Source: Carnobacterium inhibens subsp. inhibens DSM 13024 (GTDB taxonomy: Bacteria > Bacillota > Bacilli > Lactobacillales > Carnobacteriaceae). From it: 64,000 bases of DNA. Below the pieces are notes generated by a model, which was given only the letters and a program-made list of their open reading frames with translations, searched no databases and was not told the origin of the DNA. The stretch spans positions 744,001-808,000 of the forward strand of contig NZ_JQIV01000006.1 of assembly GCF_000746825.1 (NCBI RefSeq), given 5' to 3'. Both the position numbers and the translations under genes were made by a program. Shown here in pieces: positions 42,796-51,873 of this stretch (position 1 is its first letter; each line of letters begins with the position of its first letter).

Positions 42796-44118
42796 CTAGT
42801 CTGTTTCTTTATTTTTTGTTTTTCTTCGTGCACCTTTATTTTTATCCACTTTTTTGCGGTGCTTTTTCTTTTTCTTAACTGGTTCTTCAATTACTTTACT
42901 TAGTTTTTCTGTCTGAGGTTTAACTGTTTTTTTCGGTTTATTAGTCGGTTTATTAGTCGGTTTTTCAGTTTCAGTTTTCACGGGGGATTCTTCTGCCAAA
43001 GGACGTTCTTTAACAATGTCTCCTCCGTACAGATACACTGGTGTCAATGTAATTTCTAATAAAGAAATCAATTTTTTAAACTCTCTCAATTCTCGTTCAT
43101 TTACTAAAGTCAAAACAGTACCAGTTTTCCCCATACGAGCAGTACGGCCCGAACGGTGAATGTAACTTTCTTTTGTTTGCGGAACATCGTATTGAATAAC
43201 ATAGGGTAGATCTTGAATATCTAATCCTCTAGATCCAACATCGGTCGTTAACAACAACTTGATTTTTCCATCACGAAACTGTTGCAAAGCTTGTCGACGT
43301 TCGGTTTTGTATTTTTCTCCATGCAATACAGCTACTGAGATACCTTCATAAGTCAGTTTTTCAAATGCCAATGTCAAGTTGGCTACATTGTTAACAAAAA
43401 CTAATCCTCTAAAGTCTTTCATGTGCGTCAATCGTCTAAGTGTCTCTACTCGTTTACGTGTAGGAGTCTCAATGTAGGCATGAAGAACTTCACCTTTAGA
43501 ACGGTCTTCCTCTGTTGCATCGATCCATAATGGTTCTACATTAAACCACTTGGCTAGTTCTTGCATCAATTCATTGCTCGTTGCTGAAAAGAATCCCATT
43601 TGACGTTGGCCAGGCATTTTATTGACTAACTTTCTCACCGTTGCTAATTGTTCCTGTTGCAATAATTGATCCGCTTCATCCAAAATAACTGTTTTTACAG
43701 CATGTAATTTTAGCTTTTTGGTTTCCGAAATTTCAAAGATCCGACCTGGAGTACCTACAATAATCTCAGGTTTTTCTTTTAATTTATCGATTTGACGTTT
43801 TAAATTTGCTCCACCAATAATGGTTTGACTAGTTAGTCCGATTTGGCTTGCCCATTCTTGCACGACTTCCCCGACTTGGATCGATAATTCTTGTGAGGGT
43901 GTCAAAATAACAAGTTGTAAACCTGCTTTTGGCTCAACTTGTTCGAGTGCTGGAAGAGTATACGCGACTGTTTTACCAGTTCCAGTTGGCGAAATACCCA
44001 CCACATCTTTGCCTGTTTTTAAAGGTTCATATACTTTTTCTTGAATAGCAGAAGGTTCTGAATAAGCTAATTCTTCCCAATGCTGTTTAAATGCGGGTAA
44101 ACTATTTTCTATTAACAT
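42796..44118 (-). CDS. DEAD-box ATP-dependent RNA helicase
   Basis: A 440-residue helicase. Motifs in order: SEPSAIQEKVYEPL (Q motif), SPTGTGKT (I), TPSQELSIQVG (Ia), VGTPGRIFE (Ib), LDEADQLL (II), FFSATSNE (III), LVFVNNVANLTLAFEKL (IV), LLTTDVGSRGLDIQDL (V) and YIHRSGRTARMGK (VI). The core ends near residue 365 and a basic Lys/Pro-rich tail follows, ending KKKHRKKVDKNKGARRK, a likely RNA-binding extension. It is shorter than CshA; YfmL-like proteins are the closest match in memory. It probably unwinds structured RNA during ribosome assembly or cold growth. Confidence 0.93.
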   Translation of the reverse strand: MLIENSLPAFKQHWEELAYSEPSAIQEKVYEPLKTGKDVVGISPTGTGKTVAYTLPALEQVEPKAGLQLVILTPSQELSIQVGEVVQEWASQIGLTSQTIIGGANLKRQIDKLKEKPEIIVGTPGRIFEISETKKLKLHAVKTVILDEADQLLQQEQLATVRKLVNKMPGQRQMGFFSATSNELMQELAKWFNVEPLWIDATEEDRSKGEVLHAYIETPTRKRVETLRRLTHMKDFRGLVFVNNVANLTLAFEKLTYEGISVAVLHGEKYKTERRQALQQFRDGKIKLLLTTDVGSRGLDIQDLPYVIQYDVPQTKESYIHRSGRTARMGKTGTVLTLVNERELREFKKLISLLEITLTPVYLYGGDIVKERPLAEESPVKTETEKPTNKPTNKPKKTVKPQTEKLSKVIEEPVKKKKKHRKKVDKNKGARRKTKNKETD

Positions 44119-44284
44119 AATTAAGTCCTCGTTTCTTTTGGTACAGGTTGCTTGCTGTCATCGTCTATCATAACAAATTTATCTTGTTTCAGCTAACTTT
44201 TCCGTTACCACTTATCTTATTTAATCAAAAACTAAAAGAATTTTTTTATTTTGAACGGTAGAACTCTCTTAGATAATTAAAAAA

Positions 44285-44310
44285 GAGCTGAGACTTTTGT
44301 CTCAACTCTA
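44285..44310 (-). terminator. Terminator after the Gfo/Idh/MocA-type gene
   Basis: On the minus strand AGAGTTGAGAC and GTCTCAGCTCT form a stem with one wobble pair and an AAAA loop, followed by TTTTTT. Confidence 0.8.
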
Positions 44311-44322
44311 GTTTTGTTCCGT

Positions 44323-45327
44323 TTATTTTTCGTCTGCTGCAAAAACAATACCGGCATCTTTACGCAAATCGGTCATGACTTGATTTACTTGTTGGCTTAG
44401 CGTCAACCATTCTTTGTATTCTGCTTGTTTAGCTGCATCATCAGGAAAATTGATAACATCTGCAAAATCTTTCGCTTCATCCTCCATTGGATTTTCAGAA
44501 GCACTTTGAGCAATACTTTCTTTCAATTTTGTTTTGCGATCAATCACTTCAATTGTATTGATAGATTCAATGCTGTCCATCGACAACGTTTTGTTTAATC
44601 CATAAATCTCAGCTGGTAAATAAGAGTTAACAATTTTCCCAGCAAGAATAGTGACGTCAAACCCTTTATAGCGTAAGATGATCGTCCCTTTCCCATCTAC
44701 TCCTGTAGCAATTTTTGTACAGAAATAATGGCTGCTTTCTGGCACACCAAACCATGAGATAGCGGCATATAGTGGATAAATCCCTAAATCAGCTAAAGCT
44801 CCACCAGAAAAGTTTAGTGAGAAAATATTAGGTTCTTCGCCATTTAAAACAGCATCATAACGAGACGAATATTTCATATAAGCAAAAGTTGCGCCTTGTA
44901 GGTTTTCAATCGATTTAACTTCTTCTTTTACAATTTTGAAGTTTTCTTCGTGAACATGGCGAGCTGCTTCAAAAATAAAGACATTATTTTCTTCAGCTAC
45001 TTTAATTGCCGCAGTCCATTCGCGTGGATTAGAGAAAATAGGTTTTTCAACAATAACATGCTTACCGGCTTTCATTAAAGTCACCGCTTGTTCGTAATGC
45101 ATGCTATTTGGAGAAGCAATATATACGACATCAATATCTGTGTTGGTTGCAAAAGCTTCCAGACTTGTTTCAAAAACAGTTGCATGATACGGTTCGCCAA
45201 AAGCTTTTGCTTTTTCGATCGATCTAGAATAAACCCCTACCATTTGATATTCTTGTGTAGCTATTGCAGCATCCACAAATTGGTTTGTGATCCAATTTGT
45301 TCCAATTATTCCTAAGTTTAACACCAT
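44323..45327 (-). CDS. Gfo/Idh/MocA family oxidoreductase
   Basis: Starting at 45327 (AGGTGGGG upstream) the protein has 334 residues; the 50 extra codons before it are not supported. The N-terminal Rossmann motif is LGIIGTNWITNQFVDAAI; VYIASPNSMHYEQAVTLMKAG and GKHVIVEKPIFSNP contain the EKP catalytic Lys; the C-terminal alpha/beta domain has GGALADLGIYPLYAAISWFG. It oxidises or reduces a sugar, polyol or related compound with NAD(P). The GTNWIT variant of the GxGxxA motif is a subfamily feature. The substrate is unknown; an AKR gene is upstream. Confidence 0.9.
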   Translation of the reverse strand: MVLNLGIIGTNWITNQFVDAAIATQEYQMVGVYSRSIEKAKAFGEPYHATVFETSLEAFATNTDIDVVYIASPNSMHYEQAVTLMKAGKHVIVEKPIFSNPREWTAAIKVAEENNVFIFEAARHVHEENFKIVKEEVKSIENLQGATFAYMKYSSRYDAVLNGEEPNIFSLNFSGGALADLGIYPLYAAISWFGVPESSHYFCTKIATGVDGKGTIILRYKGFDVTILAGKIVNSYLPAEIYGLNKTLSMDSIESINTIEVIDRKTKLKESIAQSASENPMEDEAKDFADVINFPDDAAKQAEYKEWLTLSQQVNQVMTDLRKDAGIVFAADEK

Positions 45328-45487
45328 TTCAACCCCACCTAATAAATCGTTTACACTTTTAGTGCAACCGTTTTTTCTTTTATCATACCATATTCCTTTC
45401 TCTAATTGAAACAAGAATACGTATTTGGCAAGTTGCTGCTTTCTTATTTCGATTGATGTTACTTTGGTATCCATCTTTTATCTTTGC

Positions 45488-45540
45488 AAAAAAACCAATG
45501 AATAATCAATGCTTTAAAAAGCATTTTATCCATTGGTTTA
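45488..45540 (-). terminator. Terminator after the aldo/keto reductase gene
   Basis: AAACCAATG (45492-45500) and CATTGGTTT (45531-45539) close an imperfect stem with an inner AATGCTTT/AAAGCATT hairpin; a run of Ts follows on the minus strand. Confidence 0.75.
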
Positions 45541-45616
45541 AAGGTTATTCACACTATATGGTGTCAGTTATTCTTTTATTTAGTTAATTATTTTGTAGTG
45601 GTTGGCCTTTTACTTT

Positions 45617-46507
45617 TTACCGACGTCCTTGTCTGTTTTCGCGACTTGTCCGTCCTTTTACATCTCCAGAACGAACCATTCCATTCGGATTTCGGTCTCT
45701 ATTTTGTTTATCTAAACCATTAATCGTATTCATATCTTCATCTGATAATACAAAGTCAAAGACTTCAGCATTTTCTTGGATCCGATCTTTGTTGCTAGAT
45801 TTTGGAATTGGAATAACGTCTCGTTGGATATCCCAGCGTAAAGCTACTTGCGAAGGCGTCTTGCCATACTTTTCGCCAATCGTTGTTAAATGGCGTTCTT
45901 TGCTGACATTTCCTCTTTTCAATGGGCTGTATGCCATCGTTACAATATTTTCAGAATCACAATAGTCGTTTAAGTCTTGATTTGGGTTACCTGGATAAAC
46001 TTCAAACTGGTTAATTGCTGGACGTACTTTTGCTTCTTTTAATAGTTCAGCCAAATCGCCTCTGCTAAAGTTAGATACACCAATTGATCTTGCTCTGTTA
46101 GATTCATAGATATCTTCTAAAGCTCTCCATGTATCTAAGTTTACAGCGTCATCTTTATCCGGCCAATGAATCAACAATAAGTCTACATAAGGTTGATTTA
46201 ACCGTTCTAAACTTGCTTCAAAAGATTGGATAGCATTATCAAACCCAGCATCCGTTTTCCAGATTTTAGTTACAACAAAAATTTCATCTCGTGAAACACC
46301 TGAGCTGACAGCACGATTAATTCCGCGTCCTACGTCTTCTTCATTATCATACATTGAAGCTGTGTCAATCAAACGATAACCTTTCATAATAGCTGAGAAA
46401 ACTGCATCTTCAGCTTCTTGGCCTTTCATTCCACTTGTTCCTAAACCAATTCCTGGAATCGTGTATCCGTTGTTTAATGCCATTCTGTCTAATAAGCTTA
46501 CTACCAT
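45617..46507 (-). CDS. Aldo/keto reductase
   Basis: The start at 46507 has AGGAGGCGG upstream, giving 296 residues; the 30 codons before it are not supported. The (alpha/beta)8 barrel has MALNNGYTIPGIGLGTSGM, LIDTASMYDNEEDVGRGI (catalytic Asp and Tyr), VTKIWKTDAGFD (Lys), LLLIHWPDK (His), GVSNFSRGDLAEL and the NADPH motif IPIPKSSNKDRIQEN. The tetrad is intact. It should reduce aldehydes or ketones with NADPH in the cytosol. A C-terminal Arg/Gly-rich tail (RSGDVKGRTSRENRQGRR) is unusual for the family and may be specific. Confidence 0.93.
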   Translation of the reverse strand: MVVSLLDRMALNNGYTIPGIGLGTSGMKGQEAEDAVFSAIMKGYRLIDTASMYDNEEDVGRGINRAVSSGVSRDEIFVVTKIWKTDAGFDNAIQSFEASLERLNQPYVDLLLIHWPDKDDAVNLDTWRALEDIYESNRARSIGVSNFSRGDLAELLKEAKVRPAINQFEVYPGNPNQDLNDYCDSENIVTMAYSPLKRGNVSKERHLTTIGEKYGKTPSQVALRWDIQRDVIPIPKSSNKDRIQENAEVFDFVLSDEDMNTINGLDKQNRDRNPNGMVRSGDVKGRTSRENRQGRR

Positions 46508-46593
46508 AGTTATCCGCCTCCTAAACTTTATTACCTTTAGTTTAAACAAGAGTGACCTAAACTTCAAAAGAAAACACTTACAAAAATAAAAAA

Positions 46594-46633
46594 ACAAGAT
46601 TGGAAGGACCTATTACAGTCCTTCCGATCTTGT
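46594..46633 (-). terminator. Terminator after the metallophosphoesterase gene
   Basis: ACAAGATTGGAAGGAC and GTCCTTCCGATCTTGT form a long stem with an 8-base loop followed by TTTTTTT on the minus strand. Confidence 0.88.
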
Positions 46634-46659
46634 CTTCTATTTGATCATTACTTTATTTA

Positions 46660-47505
46660 TTAATGTAAGATAATGACGATCATTTCTGGACGATTATTGA
46701 CCCGAAATGGGAAAGTCGAGTTTCCAATTCCACGACTGACCATCATACGATAAGCAGGCATTTCAGGATCATAATAAATTCCGCTGGTATAGGTCGGAAA
46801 TTTGCCTTGTCCTGGGGCAAACAAGCCGCCTAAGAAAGGTACTCTCACTTGCCCACCGTGAGCATGCCCACTAAGTGTAAGGGCAGGAACACGTGTTAAA
46901 TCCATTAAATACTCTTCAAACAATTCTGGACGGTGCGCTAATAAAATACGTGGTTTTGTGCGCAAAGGTTCAGGGATCGTCACTCCTCTTAAAATTGGTT
47001 TTGGAGTAGCCTCAAAGTCTTCTTTTTCGGATAATCCCATCACGACTATTCCATCATCACCGACTGGCAACCACTCCGCTTCATCAATCAATACTCTGAC
47101 ACCAACAGAAGTTAGTGTTGTTTCCCACTTTTGTAAATGACCCGAACCAAGGTCATGATTTCCTGTGACCGCAAAAGTTGGCGCGATATCGACTAAAGCA
47201 CGACACAAAGACTCCAACTGTTCTTGAGGAAAGTCATCTCGTACGTCAATTAAATCACCTGTTAATGCAATCATATCTGGTTTCTCATTTGCAACTTTTT
47301 CAATTAGTCTCTTGATAGACACTCCTTGACGTGGCAGATGAAAATCAGATAAGTGAATAATTTTCGTGCCACTTAGTTTTTTTTCTGTAAAGGGTAATTT
47401 TATTTCGATCTCTGTTCGTTGTAGTTGTGTGTTTTGTAAGTATAAATAAAGAATGATGACACATACAATTGCTACGATCACACCAACTATTGCCCATCCT
47501 GACAT
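46660..47505 (-). CDS. Membrane-anchored calcineurin-like metallophosphoesterase (YkuE-type)
   Basis: A 281-residue protein with one N-terminal transmembrane helix (WAIVGVIVAIVCVIILYLYL) and a calcineurin-like phosphoesterase domain. The metal ligand motifs are HLSDFHLP, LTGDLIDVRDD, VTGNHDLGSG, LLAHRPELFEEY and LSGHAHGGQVRVP. Relatives such as YkuE act at the cell surface on lipid or nucleotide substrates, and YkuE is a Tat substrate; here the anchor lacks a twin Arg. AAGGAGG precedes the ATG. The substrate is unknown. Confidence 0.9.
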   Translation of the reverse strand: MSGWAIVGVIVAIVCVIILYLYLQNTQLQRTEIEIKLPFTEKKLSGTKIIHLSDFHLPRQGVSIKRLIEKVANEKPDMIALTGDLIDVRDDFPQEQLESLCRALVDIAPTFAVTGNHDLGSGHLQKWETTLTSVGVRVLIDEAEWLPVGDDGIVVMGLSEKEDFEATPKPILRGVTIPEPLRTKPRILLAHRPELFEEYLMDLTRVPALTLSGHAHGGQVRVPFLGGLFAPGQGKFPTYTSGIYYDPEMPAYRMMVSRGIGNSTFPFRVNNRPEMIVIILH

Positions 47506-47675
47506 GTGTATTCCTCCTTGACCAAACTAAATCTAATTGCTTCTATGCGTTCCTTTTAATAATCTAGCCTTATTGTATCATAGTTTTCTTATTAAAACGG
47601 TTACCAAAGAAAGGAACTTTTCAAAAAAACTCCAGTTCTAATTTATACAGAACTGGAATTTTAATTTTATTGTAT

Positions 47676-48368
47676 TTAGTTTGTATATACTATCTTTGTA
47701 CTTACTAATGTGTCTGCTTCCTTAGAATTAAATGAATAATTTTCCTTACCACTTTTCATTTCAAGTTCAATAGAGTGGATTTCTTTCTCAGCATTATACG
47801 TCATAAGTAATTCGATCAATCCTCTTGATTGAGCTATAATCGATTCCGGACTCAACTTTTCTTCAATCATTAATTCAATTGTAAGAACGCCACTGACTAA
47901 ATCAAAATTATTCTCGCTAACGTCCCATTGACTAGATAACGTCGTATCCGGAGCCACATTTTTATTAGAATAAAAATTCTTAATTTTTACTCCTTCATCA
48001 GTTGTTTCAGCTTTATATTTTATTTCTCTTGCAGAATTGGATTCTTCAGAAGGTAAATTAGAATCATAATAGGTTAAAATTGTCACTTCTTGGTGCTTTT
48101 CCTGTTTCAAAGCTTTTGCTTCTTCTACTATCTCTTTTTCAGAGCTGGCAGAATCACCGATAACCTGAAGTGTATCTTTCTTCTCCATTTGTTCTGATGG
48201 AAAAGTAGTACGATAGGTGCTGATTACATCATCTACTATTCTAGTATAAGCAGGATGAAGAATGTAAATGAGTAATAATAAGGCTAAACCAAAAAGGACA
48301 ACTGAATTTAAACGAGGATGCGCTGCGTTCTTTTTAGTTGTATGAGGTTGAACAGTTGGATTTCTCAT
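47676..48368 (-). CDS. Membrane-anchored protein of unknown function
   Basis: The start ATG at 48368 has AGGAAG upstream; two GTG codons just before are possible. The 230-residue protein has a basic N-terminus, one membrane helix (VVLFGLALLLLIYILHPAYT, about residues 24-43), and an extracytoplasmic region of about 180 residues containing ILTYYDSNLPSEES and a late LMIEEKLSPESIIAQSR. No family was recognised. It is in the same direction as the SipW module but separated by a terminator, so its link to it is unclear. Confidence 0.65.
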   Translation of the reverse strand: MRNPTVQPHTTKKNAAHPRLNSVVLFGLALLLLIYILHPAYTRIVDDVISTYRTTFPSEQMEKKDTLQVIGDSASSEKEIVEEAKALKQEKHQEVTILTYYDSNLPSEESNSAREIKYKAETTDEGVKIKNFYSNKNVAPDTTLSSQWDVSENNFDLVSGVLTIELMIEEKLSPESIIAQSRGLIELLMTYNAEKEIHSIELEMKSGKENYSFNSKEADTLVSTKIVYTN

Positions 48369-48687
48369 AAAAAACACCACTTCCTATTATTCAATTTTAA
48401 TCTATTTTCATACAATAAATTTACTACTTTTCGTTGCTTTTGTCACGTTTTGTTTGTGTAAATGTTGTATAAAGATTCTGTTTTTATTATATAAAGCCCT
48501 TACATTTTAATTTTATCATTTAAACTAATCTTTCAAAAAATTGTCTTCTTATATAATTAATCGGCATAAAATTTCATTAGTTAAGGATTATTTTAAAAAA
48601 AGGCAAAAAAAAGAGAACTAGTTTCCTAGTTCTCTTAGATGAAGTTCTTATCTTTGTTTTAAAGGTAAGGACTTATTGTATTTTATT
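48369..48687. other. Intergenic region before the SipW-substrate gene end
   Basis: 319 AT-rich bases that contain the terminator of the secreted-protein gene (48611-48636). No other feature was recognised; a promoter for the gene at 48368 must lie here but has no clear consensus. Confidence 0.45.
48611..48636 (-). terminator. Terminator of the SipW-substrate operon
   Basis: AAGAGAACTAG and CTAGTTCTCTT around a 4-base loop, followed by TTTTTTTT on the minus strand. Confidence 0.9.
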
Positions 48688-50478
48688 TTATTCGTTTATC
48701 TGTTCATCACTTATTTTTTCTTCAGATGTAGATTGATCCGAATTTTCAATTGGTACAGTTTCTTCCTTTATTTCAGCATCGCTGTCAGCTGATGAAGAAT
48801 CAACAACTTCTTCTACTTCTTCTACTTCTTCTTGATCATCTCCATCAATAGGTTCTTCAATAACTTGACCATTTGGCACGGTGCTGTCAATCATTGAACT
48901 GGGTTCTTTTATCTTTTCTTCAGAATTTGTTTGTTGTTTAGTTTCTTCAGTTGTTGAAGATATCTTAGCTGACTTTATTTTCACTAAATAATTCTGCAAT
49001 TCTAATTTTCTGGAAATGATCAATGTATTTTTTGTATCCCCAGTAATTATTACATTTAAGGTAGCCTCATTACTATTTCCACCCGGATTTAACTTTAGAG
49101 AAAATGCATTCTTAGAAATTAAAGAATAGTCCACTAGTTTAGAATCTTTCTCTTTCACTTCAAATTCGAGAGTTTCTTCAGTAAATCGAACGTCTTTAAA
49201 TTCACTTTTGTATACCCAATTTGAATTTTTATTTAATTGTTTTATGGTAATCGTTTTTTCCGCCGCTGATAACGGAATTATTTTTTGTTCATAATTCCAT
49301 GCATCTGTTTCATTCGGAATGTCACTACTTAGAACTAATCGGCTAGCATAATTGTCATTATCAATACCTATCTCAGCATATGTGTCATAATATCCATCAT
49401 CATAACCATTAAAAGTATATTTTTCCAATCCGAATTGTTGATGTAATTGATAATTAAGTTTATTCTTATATTCCTGCACCTTATTAGGATCAGAAGAATC
49501 ATAAGAATCTAATAGACTAAACGTCACTTTATAACCATGATTTTTTTCATCTAGTTCTATACTTTCAACATTAACTTTACCTGTGGCATTTGGAGTTCTG
49601 CTATAAAACTTAAAAGTATCAATTTGTTTCCCTGTTTTATAATCTGTTGTTTTTAATTCTTCTTCAATTGGTAACTGTATATATAATACTGCTTTATTTA
49701 AATTTTTTATTTCTTTAATAGGATAATTTTTTGGATTGTAAACTTCGCTAAATACCATTTCCATTTTTTCTAAGCTATAAGTAACTTTATTGTTACTAGT
49801 TTTATTAGTAAATGTACTTTTATCTGGCCAATAACTTTTTTCTTCAATAACTTTCGGAACTAACAAAATACTATTTTCTAACATTATTTCATCCAAAAAC
49901 ATATTAGCATCCGCATTTGAAGCATTCGATTGGATCAATCTAAATGTAGCTTTAATTTTCAACTTTTCTTGTTTAGTAGAAGTACTATTTTTGTAGGAAA
50001 CAGTTACTGGAACTTTACCTACAGAATCAGGTTCAATAAAGACATCACTACCGCTCGAATTTTTTACAAAAGTAAAACTATTAGTATTTAAAGTTGTTGC
50101 AGTTGCTTCTACTTTATTCGCTAGGGTTCCAAAATTAATTGAAATTTCCGTATCATTTAATTCATCGGCTGTCAGTGGCTTATTCTCTTTTGTCACATCA
50201 ATCTTATAAGCAAGTTTCCCAGACAGATTACCATCATTTACCAATTTACTTGAAGCGATTAAGATGGGACCACCTTCAGTGAAACTCACAGGGTTAATAA
50301 TATTGGTATCCTCTGCAGCTAAACTTACTGTTCCCAGCTCTAGTTTGATCCCCATGTTTATATTAGCCGTATCACTAAAAACGGCTTGTACCTGTAATGA
50401 AGGGAATAGCACAAAGAAAGCAAAACAAAGTAAACTAATTTTGGTTAACATACATAATATCGTTTTTAGTTTTCCCAT
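48688..50478 (-). CDS. Large secreted protein with a SipW-type processing region
   Basis: A 596-residue protein. The start at 50478 has AGGGGATAG upstream. The N-terminus is a signal peptide with a long hydrophobic core (ISLLCFAFFVLFPSLQVQA), and the expected mature start VFSDTANINMGIKLELGTV has the same F-S-D ... ELG layout as the TasA-like protein upstream. The body is predicted beta-rich with long acidic C-terminal repeats (EEPIDGDDQEEVEEVEE, SEEKISDEQ). No LPXTG or membrane anchor is seen. By analogy with TasA/TapA it may be a matrix component or fibre partner processed by SipW; this is inference. Confidence 0.72.
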   Translation of the reverse strand: MGKLKTILCMLTKISLLCFAFFVLFPSLQVQAVFSDTANINMGIKLELGTVSLAAEDTNIINPVSFTEGGPILIASSKLVNDGNLSGKLAYKIDVTKENKPLTADELNDTEISINFGTLANKVEATATTLNTNSFTFVKNSSGSDVFIEPDSVGKVPVTVSYKNSTSTKQEKLKIKATFRLIQSNASNADANMFLDEIMLENSILLVPKVIEEKSYWPDKSTFTNKTSNNKVTYSLEKMEMVFSEVYNPKNYPIKEIKNLNKAVLYIQLPIEEELKTTDYKTGKQIDTFKFYSRTPNATGKVNVESIELDEKNHGYKVTFSLLDSYDSSDPNKVQEYKNKLNYQLHQQFGLEKYTFNGYDDGYYDTYAEIGIDNDNYASRLVLSSDIPNETDAWNYEQKIIPLSAAEKTITIKQLNKNSNWVYKSEFKDVRFTEETLEFEVKEKDSKLVDYSLISKNAFSLKLNPGGNSNEATLNVIITGDTKNTLIISRKLELQNYLVKIKSAKISSTTEETKQQTNSEEKIKEPSSMIDSTVPNGQVIEEPIDGDDQEEVEEVEEVVDSSSADSDAEIKEETVPIENSDQSTSEEKISDEQINE

Positions 50479-50522
50479 TACTATCCCCTTCACACAATTT
50501 ATTTTATATAGTAAAAAATTCT

Positions 50523-50561
50523 GAAGCAAACGATTAGACGTCGTGCCTAACAGTTTGCTTC
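50523..50561 (-). terminator. Hairpin between the TasA-like and the large secreted protein genes
   Basis: GAAGCAAAC and GTTTGCTTC close an imperfect stem with further pairing inside, followed by AGAATTTTTT on the minus strand. It lies in the 117 bases between the two genes and would lower downstream transcription. Confidence 0.75.
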
Positions 50562-50595
50562 AAAATATATTTTTTCTAATATTATTCGCTAACTA

Positions 50596-51270
50596 TTAAT
50601 CTACTAATGTAGCATTATCCGCATTTGTTTGAACAGCTTTTATACTTAGAGTTTCTTCAAGAAAATCAGATGTGAATTTATCTAAGTCAGCTGATTTTTT
50701 GTTATTAATATTAAAATCGTTATTTGCCTGTTCATCTACAGTGATTGTAACAGTATATTTTTCTGTTCCTTTTGGTTTAAGAGTAAAGTTTGTTTGTAGT
50801 CCACTAATAGAAATTAGGAAAGGTGTATCTTCAACCTTAATATTAGGTACATTTATCTCTGCTCCTTCTAACTTAATAGGTAGAGGAGATTGTACTAATT
50901 GACCACTGTACTCCAATCCTACTTTAACATCTAGAGACCCTGTATTTTCAATAACATACTCTCTTGTAAATGAATCCCCTGGACGTACATTAGTATAAAC
51001 CACGTTAGCGTCTTGTTTTGATTTACCTAATTTTTTATTTTTAGCTTCTGTTGCATCTAAATTAATTCCAGTTTCTAAAGGAGTATATTTCCACTCTTTT
51101 GTTTTATCTGTTGAAATTTCTACGTCTCCTAATTCCAATTCAATGTTTGCTTGTTGTGTAGCACTATCTGAAAAGTAAGCTCGTGTCCCGTATGCTGCCA
51201 CACTGATGATTAATAAGGCTCCTAGTAATAATGGTAACTTTTTCCTTCTGCTTGCCGATTCTTTTTTCAT
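50596..51270 (-). CDS. TasA/camelysin-like protein with SipW-type signal peptide
   Basis: A 224-residue secreted protein. The N-terminal ASRRKKLPLLLGALLIISVAAYGTRAY is the SipW-cognate class of signal peptide (shown here in two parts: LLLGALLIISVAAYG and TRAYFSDSATQQANIELELG), and cleavage is likely before YFSD. The body has VVYTNVRPGDSFTREYVIEN and VTITVDEQANN, as in TasA and camelysin. Family members form matrix fibres or act at the cell surface. TATAATGGAGGAG gives a strong ribosome binding site. A promoter and terminator flank it; SipW lies upstream in the same direction. Confidence 0.85.
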   Translation of the reverse strand: MKKESASRRKKLPLLLGALLIISVAAYGTRAYFSDSATQQANIELELGDVEISTDKTKEWKYTPLETGINLDATEAKNKKLGKSKQDANVVYTNVRPGDSFTREYVIENTGSLDVKVGLEYSGQLVQSPLPIKLEGAEINVPNIKVEDTPFLISISGLQTNFTLKPKGTEKYTVTITVDEQANNDFNINNKKSADLDKFTSDFLEETLSIKAVQTNADNATLVD

Positions 51271-51324
51271 TTTATTTTCTCCTCCATTATTTCTTTAATT
51301 TTTTATTTGTTCCCAACATCCGTA

Positions 51325-51353
51325 ACTATAGTCTTAGAAAAAAAAGAAGTCAA
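51325..51353 (-). promoter_or_regulatory. Promoter of the TasA-like gene
   Basis: On the minus strand TTGACT and TATAGT are 17 bases apart, about 55 bases upstream of the ATG at 51270. Confidence 0.65.
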
Positions 51354-51401
51354 ATTATATCATTTTTATTCAACACTATAAATATACATCTTCTAAGATG
51401 T

Positions 51402-51537
51402 AACATTTGTTCATTTTTCAGAACCTTTAAGATAAGGTTTGATAATCAAACAAATTGCATTAGAATGGCATTTATAATTATATTGTTATCTTTATGTATA
51501 AGAACAAATGTAATTTTAAACAATAAAGCAACATTTG
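51402..51537. promoter_or_regulatory. Candidate operator repeats upstream of the TasA-like promoter
   Basis: TAACATTTGTTC (about 51402) and GAACAAATGTAA (about 51501) are inverted copies; a third, CAACATTTGTTT, starts near 51529. The repeated motif is consistent with a regulator binding above the promoter, but no family match was made. Confidence 0.4.
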
Positions 51538-51742
51538 TTTTTAGATAAAAAGTATATAGTGAATATTTATTGCATAAAAAAGGTCGATTGCGTATCTTTT
51601 GGAATTTAAAAATGTCTTTTTATAAAAAAAAAGCTATTTTTAGTATTATTTATAAATTTTGATGCAATTCCATTTTCTTTTTAGTTGAATTAATTTCTAA
51701 TTTTTTCTTACTAAACTAAAAAAAAATAAAAAAAACAAAAAA

Positions 51743-51784
51743 AATAAATAGGTAGCGGACTATTTTATCCACTATCTATTTATT
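51743..51784 (-). terminator. Terminator after sipW
   Basis: AATAAATAGGTAGCGG and CCACTATCTATTTATT form a 16-base-pair stem with one mismatch and one wobble, followed by a long T-rich tract on the minus strand. Confidence 0.8.
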
Positions 51785-51873
51785 AATTACGCTTTCTAAT
51801 GCATAAATATTTTTTTGTCTAATTTGTGACAATTTACTGATATACCAATAAACAAACACTTGTTTATTTAAAA

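Larger units (their letters stand above)
51271..51873. other. Regulatory region between sipW and the TasA-like gene
   Basis: 603 bases, very AT-rich. From left to right it holds the promoter of the TasA-like gene (51325-51353), an inverted repeat TACATCTT/AAGATGTA (51391-51408 approx.), three copies of an AACATTTGTT-type motif near 51402, 51501 and 51528, a long T-run stretch and the sipW terminator (51743-51784). No gene was recognised. Confidence 0.6.

Noticed and set aside
51231..51548. Plus-strand frame of 105 codons opposite the TasA-like promoter
   Set aside because: It lies across the promoter and start of a real gene and has low-complexity composition.
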